Source of the DNA: Tretioscincus oriximinensis
Taxonomy: Eukaryota; Chordata; Lepidosauria; Squamata; Gymnophthalmidae
Length of the DNA: 64,000 nucleotides
Direction of reading: 5' to 3'
Assembly: GCA_022410635.1 (NCBI GenBank)
Contig: JAJVDF010000494.1
Location: 186,001-250,000 of the forward strand
The notes under the pieces were generated by a model. It saw only the letters and a program-made list of their open reading frames with translations. It was not told where the DNA came from and did not search any database. Numbering within the stretch: the first letter of the stretch is position 1; each line of letters starts with the position of its first letter. The position numbers were made by a program, and so were the translations under genes. Below are positions 11,823 through 23,867 of the stretch, one piece after another.

Positions 11823-14639
11823 TCCCTCTTGCACCTCTTTGCCCCCTGAGGCTGACACCACTTCTGTCAGCTCCCATTCCTGTGGCTTGGCAATAGCCTC
11901 AAACAGCACTCCACATTCCCCGAAATAGCCCCAATAGGGAGACTCCTACTACCATTCCCAGGGCCGCATTTAGGCAAAATATAGATACCGGTAGTACTAA
12001 GACGATATTAGAAATAACAGCTCCTGGCTACCGTCTCCATTTGACCATCTAGTGTCAATGTAGAGTCCACGAGCACCTGCAAGCTATGCACCTGTCCCTT
12101 TCAGAACAAAATATATAAATCTATCAGGGAAAATATGTGATACTCTGGAAGTTGGAACATAGTTAAAGTATCATGCAAGATAAAACTGCCCTCCTAAGAA
12201 ACCCGTAAACAGGTTTCCAGAGCATTAGCAAGACATTTCCGCAGCTACTGGTTATGATATGACTGGATTTTTCGTTATTTATATGGTGCATGATGCCACT
12301 GAGCTTTGCTATTCCATTTGCACAGCTGAGAGTGCATAGAAGAACATTCTAAAGAAATGGAAGATTCTATGTGCCACGTTTGGGAGAGGAATTGGCTGCC
12401 TAGGGTAGGCCACTGCATTGGAAATGTGCTAACCCAGTAATCCCACTCAAGGTCTGGCTTTCCCCCATCACAAACATTTCCTTCCCTACCCAAGCATGTC
12501 CTTCCCCAAAAAACAAGTCTGCAAAAATCTTGGTCTAATAAATGTTTNAATAAATTATCTTTATTTTGAAATATATACTAACTCGTTTAAATAGCGTACA
12601 TCAAGACATACAATCATCATTTAATACTCACAAAGAAGCAAAGAAGTTGCCATGAAAAATTTGTGGCACCATAAAAAGTTTATAAAGATATCTATTCCAT
12701 GTCCAAAATAGGCATTTTAAAATATCCCAAAGAAAGGTGAGATTTCTTAGAAATCACTGCAAAATCATTGAAAAGCACCAGCTTACATGAAATCATGTTT
12801 TTAGGCACGTTATTATTAACATTCTCCACTACCTACAATTATATTTTGTTCACATCTTCACAACAAAAAAAGATTCACAGACTATACCATTCACGCACAT
12901 TCTCATACATGTACAGCCCACACTTTTTATTCAAATACGTTAATTTTTGCAATACTGCAAAATAACTAGAAAGAATGCATCTTTTTTTCTCAACAAAACA
13001 AAGAACACCATGACACCCTATTCAATAAAAGAAAATTGCCCACAGAGTGCCATGATTAGGATTAATAATCAGCCAACAATCCATACTTGCCCTTCCCATT
13101 CCAAAGGAAGTAACTTCGATCAGCTCCAGACAGTTGCGGATCTCTGTACATTTTAGCAATATTCCGGAATAATAGCTAAAAGGGACCAGCTTGCTTTCCA
13201 ATTGGCCTGACATGCACAGCTGGATATCGCACTGGTATGACATACCCAATAGTTTGCGCATGCTTGGCTCAACCCATCCATTTCCATTTCTGAACCAGCT
13301 GTGCATTTTGCAGGATACCACATCAGACAGCACTACTACTGACTGTCCTTAAGGTAGATCTTTGTATTATTTTGACGAACTCAATTATGACAATTGGGTT
13401 TTTTTGAAATAGAAAAATGGCTTAATTTTAAATAATTTTAGAATAATTTTAGAATAATAATGTTGGGATTGCCAGAGTATACTCATGTTATTTATATTCT
13501 ATTTTGCTGGGATCTTCCTTTAATTTCAGTAAGAAAGTTGGACATCTGTTTATATTCGCCAATGGTGGACTAGCCGATTGTAAGCGGGCCCTTGAGGCAG
13601 GGGTCTGGCATACCAGCCGTCCCTCCCATTTGTTACCTGCTTTTTAAAGGCTGCAAGCGCAGCTAGGTCTGTGATGCTGCTTAATGCCTTGCGTGCGCAG
13701 AAAGCAATAAATCAGAACTGGTTATGCACATTTGCATCTGTGCTAGGGAAGTTCGCATGCAGCGTCTATGTTGCTTCCCAATGGGTGGGGCCCCCTATGC
13801 CTCTGCCACTAATATTCTCCCACTGAAATCAACAAAATCTTACCCTTTTTAAGAACTTTAAAATATTCAGTTATTCCAACTGCATTAGTACAAAATAATT
13901 AGCTGATATAGAGGCAAATATGAATTGCTTTGAAGAAACTTTGTAATGAAGCACATTTTGAAAAAGAAGATATGCAGGTGAATCTTTTTTTTTAGTGAAT
14001 CTCAGAAGTTCATTGCAACTAGATCTGAAGCCAATAAGATAGAGGAAAAGCCAGGTCTAGTGGATCCTTTCCTTTTCAAGCTAGCTACTCCACAGGTTGC
14101 TAAGGGGAGGAACTGAGTCAAATTAGGGGCAACTTCCTTCCTTATACCACTCTTCCCAAGAAATATACTGTATACTTAATAGTAGGGAAAGGGTGATTTA
14201 AGGAGGGAAGTTGTTTCACAGAACAGAAAATGGAACAAAAGGTCAGACAACCATTTGATAATCCTACCCTAGTTAAATGATGTAAAGGTATTTTGAATAT
14301 TGCACAGAATAATAATGATGATGACAAGATTTCTTTGAGGACAATTTAGGACACAAAAATATATAACAGTATATTGAAGGAAGATTTGTTTTAGAGGCAA
14401 CCACAATTATTTATAAAAGATATTCACAATCATGCAGTTATAAAGAAATCATTATTTTTAAATAGCATATCCCTTTAACTTTTTCCGTATTTGGAAAAAA
14501 ACCCTCAAGACTTTATATGCAGTGACATGTAGACATAATGAAAAAAGCAGTTGTATCATCATGAAACACAAATGTTCAAAGGTTTGTTGTAGGCCCTAGT
14601 TACATTTTTACCTTTAAACATCTTCAATTCATCTTCGTA
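11823..14639. other. No gene seen
   Basis: About 2.8 kb of mostly AT-rich DNA. 13040-13330 is less AT-rich and has a 103-codon open frame on the minus strand that I cannot match. No exon or clean repeat end was found. 14585-14639 may be half of a GTCACACA-family element interrupted by the next feature. Confidence 0.4.
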
Positions 14640-14835
14640 GGCTGACCAGATGACCCCCTGGGTGTGTGTTGAAAACCCAGTTTTGGGGTGTTTCCCGGGT
14701 TTTTCTGAGGAATATTTTTTTCAAAAAAAGATTTTTGCTGAGGATTTTTTTTTACTTTTCCTCAGAGAAAACCAAGAAGCACCCCAAAATCAGGTTTTAA
14801 AACCCACCCCCTCAAAATGGACCATCTGGTCAGCC
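14640..14835. mobile_element. GGCTGACCAGATG foldback MITE
   Basis: 196 bp with inverted ends GGCTGACCAGATGACCCC / ATGGACCATCTGGTCAGCC and inner arms AACCCAGTTTTGGGGTG / CACCCCAAAATCAGGTT. Relatives are at 52100-52283, 48404-48528 and 55126-55418. Confidence 0.75.
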
Positions 14836-15594
14836 CATCATCAGTCCTGAAGAATAAACTGTATTAGATTAACTTTTGAGATGAAGACATGGCTACTATA
14901 GTGAGTATTATTTCTGAATTTCAGAAATTTTCATTTCTACCTCAGGACAAGCCTTACTGGATTATCTCCATTTCATACTGTCTTACTCTGAAATGTTATA
15001 CTGTTAGAAATAGCTATTTTTATCAATGTAATTTTAGAAAGTAGTGGCTATTTTTAAAAATCTCCAGAAATCAATAGAGGCTGCTTTCCCAGGCATTTTT
15101 TTTGTCGCTCTGATAAAAAAATAAGTTAACAGGATATTCCACCCTAATGGAGGTTTATTCCGAGTGGATTGCTGAAAGTCCCTCCCCACGTGGGGCAGAA
15201 TCACGGCCATGTAATTACCAGCATGGCAAAAAAAAAAAAAAATGGAAGCATCCATAAATACATTGTTCATACTTAGAAAGAAGCCCCAATGAGCTTACAT
15301 AAAGACTTGCTTTTATAAGGATGTAATAAGTAAGCTGCTCCTGGCTCTCAGAGAACATGTTTCTTCTCTTGAGGCCAAGGTAGCCGACCTGGAGAAACAG
15401 ATAGACATCAGGATGAGACCTCCAAGGATNCAGCAGAAGCATCCCACTCCCGGGAGTGCAGAATTATAGAATGGGGGTCATCAGACCGAGGAAGAGGAAC
15501 AGCTTCCCTCAGTGGGGACCGTTTCCTTGGAAGATGCGCCAGTATCCTCTTGCACCAAGGATAGTCCTCCACAGGTGGTGGGAGGGGGGCTTCT

Positions 15595-15893
15595 TGTAGT
15601 NGGTGATTGTTAGGCATATAGAAAGGAGAGTGTGTGATGTGCATGCTGACCGCATAGTAACTTGCCTGCTGGATGCTAAGGTTGCGGACATTACACTACA
15701 TCTATATAGGCTGTTAGACAGTGCCGGGGTGGAGCCATGTGTCGTGGTACATGCTGGTACCAACGACATTGGGAGAGCCAAGCGGAGAGTCCTGGAAGCC
15801 AAATTTAGGTTGCTAGGTAGAAGATTGAAATCCAGGACATCCAAGATAGCATTTTCTGAAATGCTACCTGTTCCATGCGCAGGCAAAGATTAG
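15595..15893 (+). pseudogene. CR1 ORF1 esterase-domain remnant
   Basis: Encodes VRHIERRVCDVHADRIVTCL, then AKVADITLHLYRLL and VVVHAGTNDIGRAKRRVLE. GTNDIG is the SGNH-hydrolase block III seen in ORF1 of reptile CR1 elements (family knowledge). A stop replaces the residue after VVGDC at the start, so the frame is broken. Confidence 0.75.
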
Positions 15894-16228
15894 AAGCTTT
15901 AATGCATGGATGAGGCTATGGTGTCGTGAGGAAGGATTTAGATTTGTCAGGAACTGGGGGACATTTTGGGACAGGCCATATCTGGTCAAAAGGACAGGTT
16001 GCACTTGAATCAAGTTGGAACCAGACTAATGGCGCCTAATATTAAAAAGGTTGCAGAGCAGCTTTTAAATTAATATCTGGAGGAAAGCCGACAGGAGCTG
16101 GGCAGCATCTGGTCCAAGATAGTGTAAATGTAAATGAAATTGCTGAGGAACAGAATTATGCAGGTAATATAGTATCGGAGGGGGAACCTGGTTGTAGCAG
16201 TCACGTAAAAAGCTGTAATGAGCAAACT

Positions 16229-17259
16229 GTGGTTTCTCAAAAATATAAGGGGCCAAACTTGCACCGGAGAAGGGCATATAAATGCCTGTATGCAAATGCC
16301 AGAAGCCTCCGAACAAAAATAGGAGAGTTGGAATGCTTAGTGAACGACAATAATGTCGATATTATTGGCATAACTGAAATCTGGTGGACAGAACAAAACC
16401 AATGGAATACAGTAATACCAGGTTTCAAACTATACAGAAAAGATAAGAAAGGGAGACCTGGTGGTGGTGTAGTCTTGTACGTTAAAGAAGAGATTGAATC
16501 CTGCGAACTTGAATTTCCTGGTAAAACAGACTCATCCACAGAAGCACTGTGGATAACATTATCAGGTCAGAAAACAAGTCTAATNTTGAGAGTATGCTAC
16601 TGGCCTCCTAACCAAAGACCTGAAAGTGATACTCATTTGGAACATGAGGTCATTGAAGCTTCCAAAAAGGGAAGGGTAGTAATAATGGGAGACTTCAACT
16701 ATCCACACATTGATTGGGCAAACACTCAACTCATGAAAAAGTAAAGTTCTTAGACATGCTAACTGATTGCTTCCTAGAGCAGGTGGTTTTAGAACCAACC
16801 AGGGACAAGGGAATCCTGGATTTAATCCTAAGTAATGAACAGGACCTGATACAAAATGTAAATGTAACTGATCCCATAGGAAACAGTGACTACAATACAA
16901 TAACTTTCAACTTGAACGTGGATAGAAAATTGTCAAGCAGTTCTAACACAGAAACCTTCAACATTCACAAAGGAAATTTTCCCAAAATGAGGAAAATGTT
17001 AAAAAGAAAATTAAAAGGGGAAGTGAGAAAAGTCCAGTCCCTTCAAAAACCATGGAAACTGTTTAAAAAAACAATTTTGGAAGCTCAAATAAAATGCATT
17101 CCCAAGAGAAGAAAGGGATCCATCAAGTCCAAAAGGATACATGTATGGCTTACCATTGCAGTAAGGGAAGTCATTAGAATGAAGAGAAACTCATTTAAAA
17201 AGTGGAAGGCTTATCCTAGTGAGAACAGAAGGGAACACAAACTGTGGCAAACCAAATGA
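16229..17259 (+). pseudogene. CR1 ORF2 endonuclease remnant
   Basis: Encodes YANARSLRTKIGELECLV, DIIGITEIWWTE, RPGGGVVLYVKEEI, VVIMGDFNYPHIDW and, after a frameshift near 16740, LEQVVLEPTRDKGILDLILS. The ITEIWW, GGGVVLYV and GDFN motifs are those of the LINE AP-type endonuclease. The shift and later stops show that it is inactive. Confidence 0.88.
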
Positions 17260-17454
17260 TAGTCAGGGATGCAAAGAAAAACTTTGAGGAGCACATTGCA
17301 AAGAATATTAAAAGAAGTAATAAGGACTTTTTAAAATACACGAAAAGGACCACTTTGCTTCAGTTTTCACTGAAGAAGATAGAAGGTATTTACCCGCAAC
17401 AGATTTCGTCTTCTCAGGAAGAACACCAGAGGAATAAAGCTGGATAAAGATAAC

Positions 17455-18085
17455 AAGGGAGGAGGTCCTTGAAAGCCTTAATAAGCGGAACATTTATAAA
17501 TCCCCAGGGCCAGATGGCATTCATCCAAGAATTCTTAAGGAACTCAAATGTGAAATTGCTGATAAATAGTGAAGTAGGTAAATAGTGAAGTAGCCAAATT
17601 TGCTGATGACACTAAACTGTTCAGGGTAGTGAAAACTGAAAATGATTGTAAGGCACTCCAGAGTGATCTATTGAAATTGGGTGAGTGGGCATCAAAGTGG
17701 CAAGCGCACTTCAATTTAAGCAAGTGCAAAGTCATGCACATTGGGGCAAAGAGCCCCAATTACTCCTACCAACTGATGGGAACCAAGCTTTCTGTGACCG
17801 AGCAAGAAAAGGATCTTGGGGTGTTGGCGGACAATTCAATGAAGATGTCAACCTAGTGTGCGGCAGCAGCAAAAAAGGCAAATTCCATGTTGGGGATAAT
17901 TAGGAAAGGAATTGAAAACAAGTCAGAAAATGTTGTTTTGCTTCTTTATAAATCTGTGGTGAGGCCACATTTGGAATACTGTGTTCAGTTCTGGTCGCAT
18001 CTCAAGAGGGATATTATGGAACTAGAGAAGGTGCAGAAAAGGGCAACAAGAATGATCCAAGGTTCTGGAGCACCTCCCTTATGAA
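17455..18085 (+). pseudogene. CR1 reverse-transcriptase remnant, internally deleted
   Basis: SPGPDGIHPRILKELKCEIA near 17500 is the RT N-terminal motif. About 30 bp later the frame resumes at KFADDTKLFRVV, the catalytic xADD box, so most of the palm region is deleted. LGEWASKWQAHFNLSKCKVM and [17 protein letters not shown] follow. GTGAAGTAG(G/C)..AAATAGTGAAGTAG is duplicated at the junction. Confidence 0.85.
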
Positions 18086-18584
18086 GTCAGGCTGCAAATC
18101 TGGGCCTCTTCAGCCTCGAAAGGTGACGTTTGAGAGGTGATCTAATAGAAGTGTATAAAATCATGTATGGGATGGATAGGGTGAATAGAGAAACTGATGA
18201 ACAGAAAAGTGAGAACTGACAAAGGAAAGTGTTTTTTCACCCAGTGTGTCATTGGCCTGTGGAATTTACTTCCTGAAGAGGTGGTGGTAGCTAACAGCTT
18301 GGATAGTTTCAAGACAGGACTAGACAGGTTTATGAATACCAAGGGTATGAATGGGTACTAGTATGTATGTCTGGATGCTGCCTCCGGGATGGAGCAACAA
18401 GTAGTGCTCCTGAAATGCCATTTGCAGGGTGTCATGAACAGGTGCATATTTTGCTTTCCTGTGTTCAGACTGCCCAGGTGCATCTGGTGGACCTGTGTTT
18501 GACACAGAATGCTGGACTAGATGGACTCTGGCCTGATCCAGTATGGCTCTTATGGTCTTATGTTCTTAAGCCTTAAACTTTCTT

Positions 18585-18672
18585 CAGTCCTGAAGAATGA
18601 GTTTAATTCATATTTAGTCCAGAAAAAAAATCAAGGGACTGACGGTTTAAAAGTAAATTTGTGTCTAGTCTT
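18585..18672. repeat. GTCACACA-family element fragment
   Basis: CTTCAGTCCTGAAGAATGAG, then TTTAGTCCAGAAAAAAAATC and a GGTTTAAAAGTAAATTTGTG end. It follows the CR1 tail directly. Confidence 0.5.
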
Positions 18673-19286
18673 AACTATTTCTAAAATTGTTACTTTATAG
18701 TCCAGAGTATCTTTGTTTACAATGCTTTGTTTACAACGAAGGGAAGGTTAAGCCTTTACTCTCAACAAAGGTGAGCACAAACACCAAAACTGTTGATCTA
18801 CAGTACATAAGTCACCTGAGGTCATGGCACTTAGAGCAAAACTTTGATCACATAGGATAACAGTATTTGAGGAAATTATTGTGCAAAGACTATTCATTTT
18901 TATCTTACCTAACACAATAGTAATACTTGCATTTCTCTCCACACAGAAAAAAGGAAAAGGAAAAATTTAAACAAGAATTGAAAATGGAACAGGAAGGATT
19001 CCTTGTGCAATTACATTTTTGTTTTTCTTTAAAAAATAATTCTTTATGATAACGACAATCATCTAGTAACAAATTACAATTTAATAGTGTACATGTTTCC
19101 TTCAGGCTAGCCACGTAACTGAAAAAGGCACTGTATTCTGACATAGACTTTTATATATTTGTCAAATCAGATAGGTGTTAACTAAAGTTATTCAACTTAC
19201 TTGTTCAACTATACTTGGATACTCCAAAATAAAGTATAGTTTATGGATTATTCTGGATTATTCAACTATAGTGGGGTACGTAAGTG
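18673..19286. other. No gene seen
   Basis: AT-rich. A run of imperfect repeats of TTATTCAACTATA-like words at 19188-19272 precedes the GC-rich element. Confidence 0.4.
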
Positions 19287-19502
19287 ACATCTAGATGGCG
19301 CCTAAAAGCAAGAGGCCAAAAATGGCGCCGGCCTCTTGCTTTTATAGTCCGGCGTCGCGCCGGAAGCGCGTCACCGGACGCCATGTTTTCGGAGGTCAGA
19401 AGTGACCTCTGAAAACATGGCGGCGCCCACGTCGCCGGCTCCCCGGGCGCGCGCCGGCAACACGTGGTACCTTTAATGTGGGGCCGCCTCTTATCTAGAT
19501 GT
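19287..19502. mobile_element. GC-rich double-hairpin element
   Basis: 216 bp bounded by ACATCTAGAT and its complement ATCTAGATGT. It is very GC- and CpG-rich in an AT-rich setting. It has a perfect 14-bp stem (19304-19317 with 19330-19343) and an 18-bp stem with one mismatch (19381-19398 with 19403-19420). It has no ORF. It looks like a MITE, not a promoter CpG island. Confidence 0.65.
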
Positions 19503-21180
19503 ATCTTAAAATATGCGAATGGTAAATGCTAATAGTGAGATGTTTTAAAACTTGTTAAAATCCCAGGATCTAGATCAGTAACTCCAGATGCTGAGGTTGG
19601 ATACATATCCTATTGCAGAGGCTTTGTATGCTGGCTATAGGTCCACTGACCCAGATACCAATGAATGCAGAAACCTTCATGAACCCCATGAATTCTCCCA
19701 CTGGCACCATCTGTTGGGTACTAGGAGCTCAATAGCCGATTCCCCCATTCCTATTTTTTTATTTTTTGCATTTTTTATGCCCTATACTTGAGGGTCTCAC
19801 AGTACATTATAGATTTTTAAAAAAAAATAATACAGTGAATCAATAGACATTTCTGATAATGGGGAGGAAAAAGCCAGGTAAAGAATGTTCACTAATCTTC
19901 TGAACAAGGACACGGAGACTATTCCATAGGTTGAAGACTATAACTAAGAAGACCCATCCAGAGTCTTCATCCCGTTCACTGATAGAGGTGATGATACAAC
20001 CAGGAGAGCTTCTTTTGCAGATCGTAATGTGGATCTTAATTCTGAAGCCAAGTACTACATATGTGAACAACATTCTTTTGGCCTGTCCCTGCAGTTTAAT
20101 ATTTAATTTTGTATGATTTCCTATCATAAATTCTCTGCAAATAAGACTTTTAAGAAAATGAAACATGATTTTCCTTCCATTTAAATTTNTTCCACTTGAA
20201 ACATCTTATTGAAACTACAGTTCCTATATCTGTAAGGAAACGTTTTACAAAAAGTTGCAGCATTTGAATATTATACCTTGTTAATATATTATACACACGC
20301 ACACACACTTCTCTCTCTCATTTGTTCTTTTGATTCAAGTTAAGGCTCACAGTTGAGTTTCCTCCTGTCCCCAAGGGTGTAGAGAAAAGTAAAGTGATTC
20401 TAGAAGACATGATAACTTTTAGAGTTTAGGACGGTGCACAGGTCTTGACCTGTTAAAAAAATTCAGCTTTGTACACGTCTTGAGGCTGCAGACTTAAGAT
20501 TCGATTGTGCCTTAAGTATCCATTTACTCTCCTGCATAGTCTCAAAACAGCTCCTTATAGCTCTTCAGGCTCAAAAAAGGTCAAACTGCAAATTTGTTGG
20601 TTCATCGGTAATCTCGGTAAGATAACATGCAAGATGATTGCTTCTATTTTCGGTGGCCTGCGAAGAGACATATATATGGAAGCTCCTGATTGGCAGGTGT
20701 TGAGTAATTTAATGCCCTCATTTTTCAGGGGTTCATAGGCTTATGATGAAGATTCTTGAAAGAATTCAAGAAACATGTTGAATTTCTCCAAGGTAGCAGC
20801 ATCTGAAATTATTTCCTTATATTTTCAAAGAGTATTCTTTTCGAATTTTCGAAGAATATTCTGAGAGAATAACATCAAAGTTTGGGTCACCTGTTAAAAA
20901 AATAATAATTAAAATACAGTTACGTCTTAGTGAAAGTTAATTACAACCAGAATAATTTTAATCCTTTCCCCACTAATCTCTTGATTTTATCTATTTGGTT
21001 TAACTGAACACTATTTTTAAGAGATGCAGTCTTAAATGATCCCTGTACACTGTAATTAATGCATTTCAGAAAGCATTTCTTGCATCCTTGCGCCACCAAG
21101 TGGGCAATTAATAGATGAAAGTCATATTTCATATGTGCACATTTGTAACATAAGCTGCATCCAAGACAAATTTTGTTACT
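19503..21180. other. No gene seen
   Basis: Mostly AT-rich. 19775-19800 has a short minus-strand match to the Sauria SINE tail (CCCTATACTTGAGGGTCTCA). 20292-20320 is a short CA/CT run. No exon was recognised. Confidence 0.4.
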
Positions 21181-21185
21181 TTTTA

Positions 21186-21445
21186 TTAGAAGAATAAGAA
21201 GAATCTGGTTTTTATAGCCCGCCCTTCTCACCTGAAGAGATTCAGAGCGGCTTATAAGGTTATTTTTTGCTCAAAGGCTTACATCTATTCTAATTTTCCT
21301 ACCACAATTATTTGCTTCCAAACAGCTAGGCTGGCTGAAGCTAAGGCCAATAGAAGGTGCTCACGGCAGACATAGGGCTTCCAACTCCAGCCTCTCTATT
21401 GAAAGGCTACATTTCTTAATCTCTTTATCCCTGTGCCTCTATTCT
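21186..21445 (-). mobile_element. Degenerate (GAA)n-tail SINE
   Basis: Same body as 53338-53682: AGAAGAATAAGAAGAATCTG tail, TATAGCCCGCCCTTCTCACC, CAGAGCGGCTTATAAGG and a decayed tRNA-like end. The minus strand is the sense strand. Confidence 0.7.
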
Positions 21446-21496
21446 ATGACTATGACACTCATTATATGACACTGGCACTTATGCCACAGTGATATA

Positions 21497-21621
21497 ATGA
21501 AGAAGAGGAAGAAGAAGAACTCGGTTCTTATACCCCGCTTTTCTCACCTTTCAAAGGGACTCAAAGCGGCTTACAAGGGTATTTTTGCCCAAAGGCTGAC
21601 ATTCTATCTTCCCCACCAGAC
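21497..21621 (-). mobile_element. (GAA)n-tail SINE, truncated
   Basis: AGAAGAGGAAGAAGAAGAAC tail, then TATACCCCGCTTTTCTCACC and GACTCAAAGCGGCTTACAAG. It stops abruptly at the foldback element that follows. Confidence 0.75.
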
Positions 21622-21768
21622 TCTGTCCCCACTGAGCCTTATTCTGGGTTATATCTCAGTACAGAGCTTGGTCACCCACGTGCCAGTGTAGGCTGTGGCA
21701 GGCCCCATTCGGCACATTCCTATTCTGAGATATAGCCAAGAAGAAGGCTCAGTGGGGACGGGGCCTGA
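21622..21768. mobile_element. Foldback element CTGTCCCCACTGAG
   Basis: CTGTCCCCACTGAGCCTTAT ... TATATCTCAG on the left pairs with CTGAGATATAGCC ... AAGGCTCAGTGGGGACGG on the right, about 37-bp arms around a 68-bp loop. Confidence 0.65.
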
Positions 21769-21785
21769 GAGGGTTACCACAAAGA

Positions 21786-22776
21786 AAGACAAGACAGCAG
21801 TTTTGTAGCTTTAGTGAGCATGGAAAAGAGGAATTTTTAACAGGTGCAACCTAGAATATTTCTTTTTTCCACATCCATTAAAGTTACAAAACTTCTGTCA
21901 CAATTTTTGAGGTCACTCTACTTGAAGGCACTATTTTTAACCTATGCCAATTTGCTCCATTCAGTGCTGTTAGGCTTCTACCAGCCTCTGGTTGTGCAGG
22001 CAAAAATCTGCCATGTTCACACTAAGTGGAAGGCACCAGATTGGGAAAGGCTATCCTGCACTCTAATATAGCAGTGCTATATTATTGAAATATAAATCAC
22101 TAATACAGAAATGATCTGATTGCATTCCTTACAAATTGCAAGGAATCTTTCAAAAAGGTAAAAAGGACCGGCGTAATGTGATGTAGTGTCATTTCCGGAA
22201 AATGTTTGCTGCTGAGAAGCTGGTCAGCTCTTATATTATTGTTGTTGAATTACATTAAGTCCTGGTTGACTGCATAAGCATCTCCATGCAGTTTTCTTGG
22301 CAAAGGTATAGAATTTGTTTGCCATGGCCTACTTCTGGGAGAACCTGAGGCTTTCCAGGCAATTTACTATGTAGCTACAACCATTATTTTTATGTAATTA
22401 CGAATTAAGAGATAGCTTTTGGTTTAAAAAACAGAATAATGGTGTATATACTGCATAAGTTGTTACAAAGACGTACGACCTTTAATAAACATTTCAGATT
22501 ATAAACTATAGACTATTGCTTGAGATTACTAAAATATTTTTTAAAAAGACGAAAGGAAGAGAGAGATAAAGGAAGAATGCAGAGAAAAGGTTGTACTACT
22601 TATTTCCCTAGGGAGTTGCTACAGTATGATGCAAAATTGGGCAATGGGTAACTAGTAATTTGATTTAAGATAAAATTGTCCTCCTAAGGTTTGAAAGAAA
22701 ATACAGAGAAGAAGTTGATACTGAAGCAATTCTGGGAAGAAGAAGAGACGAGTTGTCTGCAGATATATTTGAAATA
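21786..22776 (-). other. Presumed SLC9A3 3' UTR and flank
   Basis: No gene or RNA is recognised. The 3' UTR must start here. 22225-22370 includes a degenerate segment (TTTTCTTGGCAAAGGTAT, then TTTGCCATGGCC) resembling an old SINE core, but I do not assign it. Confidence 0.5.
22481..22486 (-). terminator. Candidate SLC9A3 poly(A) signal (ATTAAA)
   Basis: The + strand reads TTTAAT, so the transcript has ATTAAA about 290 bases after the stop codon. An AATAAA lies further away at 21182-21187, next to a SINE. Which one is used cannot be told from sequence. Confidence 0.3.
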
Positions 22777-23024
22777 TTACATGTGCGTTGATTCTGGGAG
22801 GAATGCTCTGGGATGTTCTTCAGGGCCATCCATTTGCAAAAAGGAATCTACAGATCTATTGCTGAGCCGAATGGGGGCAAGACGTTGAAAGTTGTTTGGA
22901 GAATATGGTATTTGCAGTCGAGCCCTTTGTGATGGCACCACCATCTCTTCATAAGACTGCCATGGTGGAAACCTCATGCTGGGGGTTTGCTCAACATCAG
23001 CTGAAAATACTGGATTGTCAATGC
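22777..23024 (-). CDS. SLC9A3: SLC9A3 exon 16: C-terminus and stop
   Basis: The coding part is 248 bp from TTTTTATAG|GCATTG to the TAA at 22777-22779. It encodes [60 protein letters not shown] and [45 protein letters not shown] and terminal PESTHM are exclusive NHE3 signatures and fix the identity of the gene. The terminal T-H-M fits a class I PDZ ligand, which in mammals binds NHERF scaffolds. The 3' UTR continues to lower coordinates. Confidence 0.98.
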
Positions 23025-23867
23025 CTATAAAAAGACCATAAGTGATAAATTCAGTTGTCAAGTAAACAGACATTAAATTCACCCCAATCTCTATCTTAAA
23101 GTTTGCTAGGAATATAACCAATTATACTGAGCTCCTTGCAAAGTTGTTTATCTTCATAGTGCATTTAATTCATTTCTTGTTTTTGTTTATTGATATAGCC
23201 TAATGTCCCCAGAGTCTCATTCATAACAGCATTGAGAACCTGGCTATCATAGCAGATTAGCATAGCAGTAAGCTGTCAAAATGCACAGACTGTGCTTAAT
23301 TACTTAAAACTATCATGTTTTCTTTTTTAAAACATTCATGTAACATGCCTAATTTCCAAAAAAACTGTAAAATAGTTCAAAAGAAAGATTAAAAAATAAG
23401 GATAGAACCACACACCTAGACAAATGAACCATGCAGAAATCTTTGTGGATCAAGGAAGCAAGTGGACGGAGTCTGGATTTTATAGGATCTTTTTGGCTAT
23501 CTCAGACTCCTCCAGAGTTGTAAAGAGGGAGCATCATTTAAGGTTGTGTAAAGCCTTGTAGCTTAAATATATTAAACCCTTCTAGCATTGGCTTGTGAAT
23601 GCATTTCAAGGAACTCAGTATTCCACATTTTCTGCATGGGAATAATGTTCTACATTAATCTGCCTTCTATGTGGAATAATGCCAGCTAATGTGCATTAGC
23701 AACAGCACCTTTGGACAAATTGCTGTGGCAGATGAAATTGATGTTGTTGCTGCAGCTGGGTTCTGGAATGCTTCAGAAGTGCAGCTTTTGAAGCATCGTC
23801 AATGTTTCAGCACTTTTGCAAACACAGCTCTGAGTCTGCCTGTGATGACAGCTTTGGAGCTGCCTTC

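Larger units (their letters stand above)
15335..18570 (+). mobile_element. Long CR1 LINE with internal deletion
   Basis: About 3.2 kb of a CR1-clade retrotransposon. In order: ORF1 coiled-coil remnant (LEAKVADLEKQID), ORF1 SGNH-esterase remnant, ORF2 AP endonuclease, the start of reverse transcriptase (YKSPGPDGIHPRILKELK near 17500), a jump to AKFADDTKLF near 17590, the end of ORF2 and the 3' UTR. The missing middle of the RT domain, several stops and frameshifts make it dead. It does not belong to any host gene. Confidence 0.9.

Noticed and set aside
19287..19502. CpG island promoter
   Set aside because: Terminal inverted repeats and two internal stems fit a mobile element better, and no gene starts nearby.
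1..22776. EXOC3, the tail-to-tail neighbour of SLC9A3 in mammals
   Set aside because: No exon with recognisable exocyst sequence was found on either strand. It may lie before base 1.
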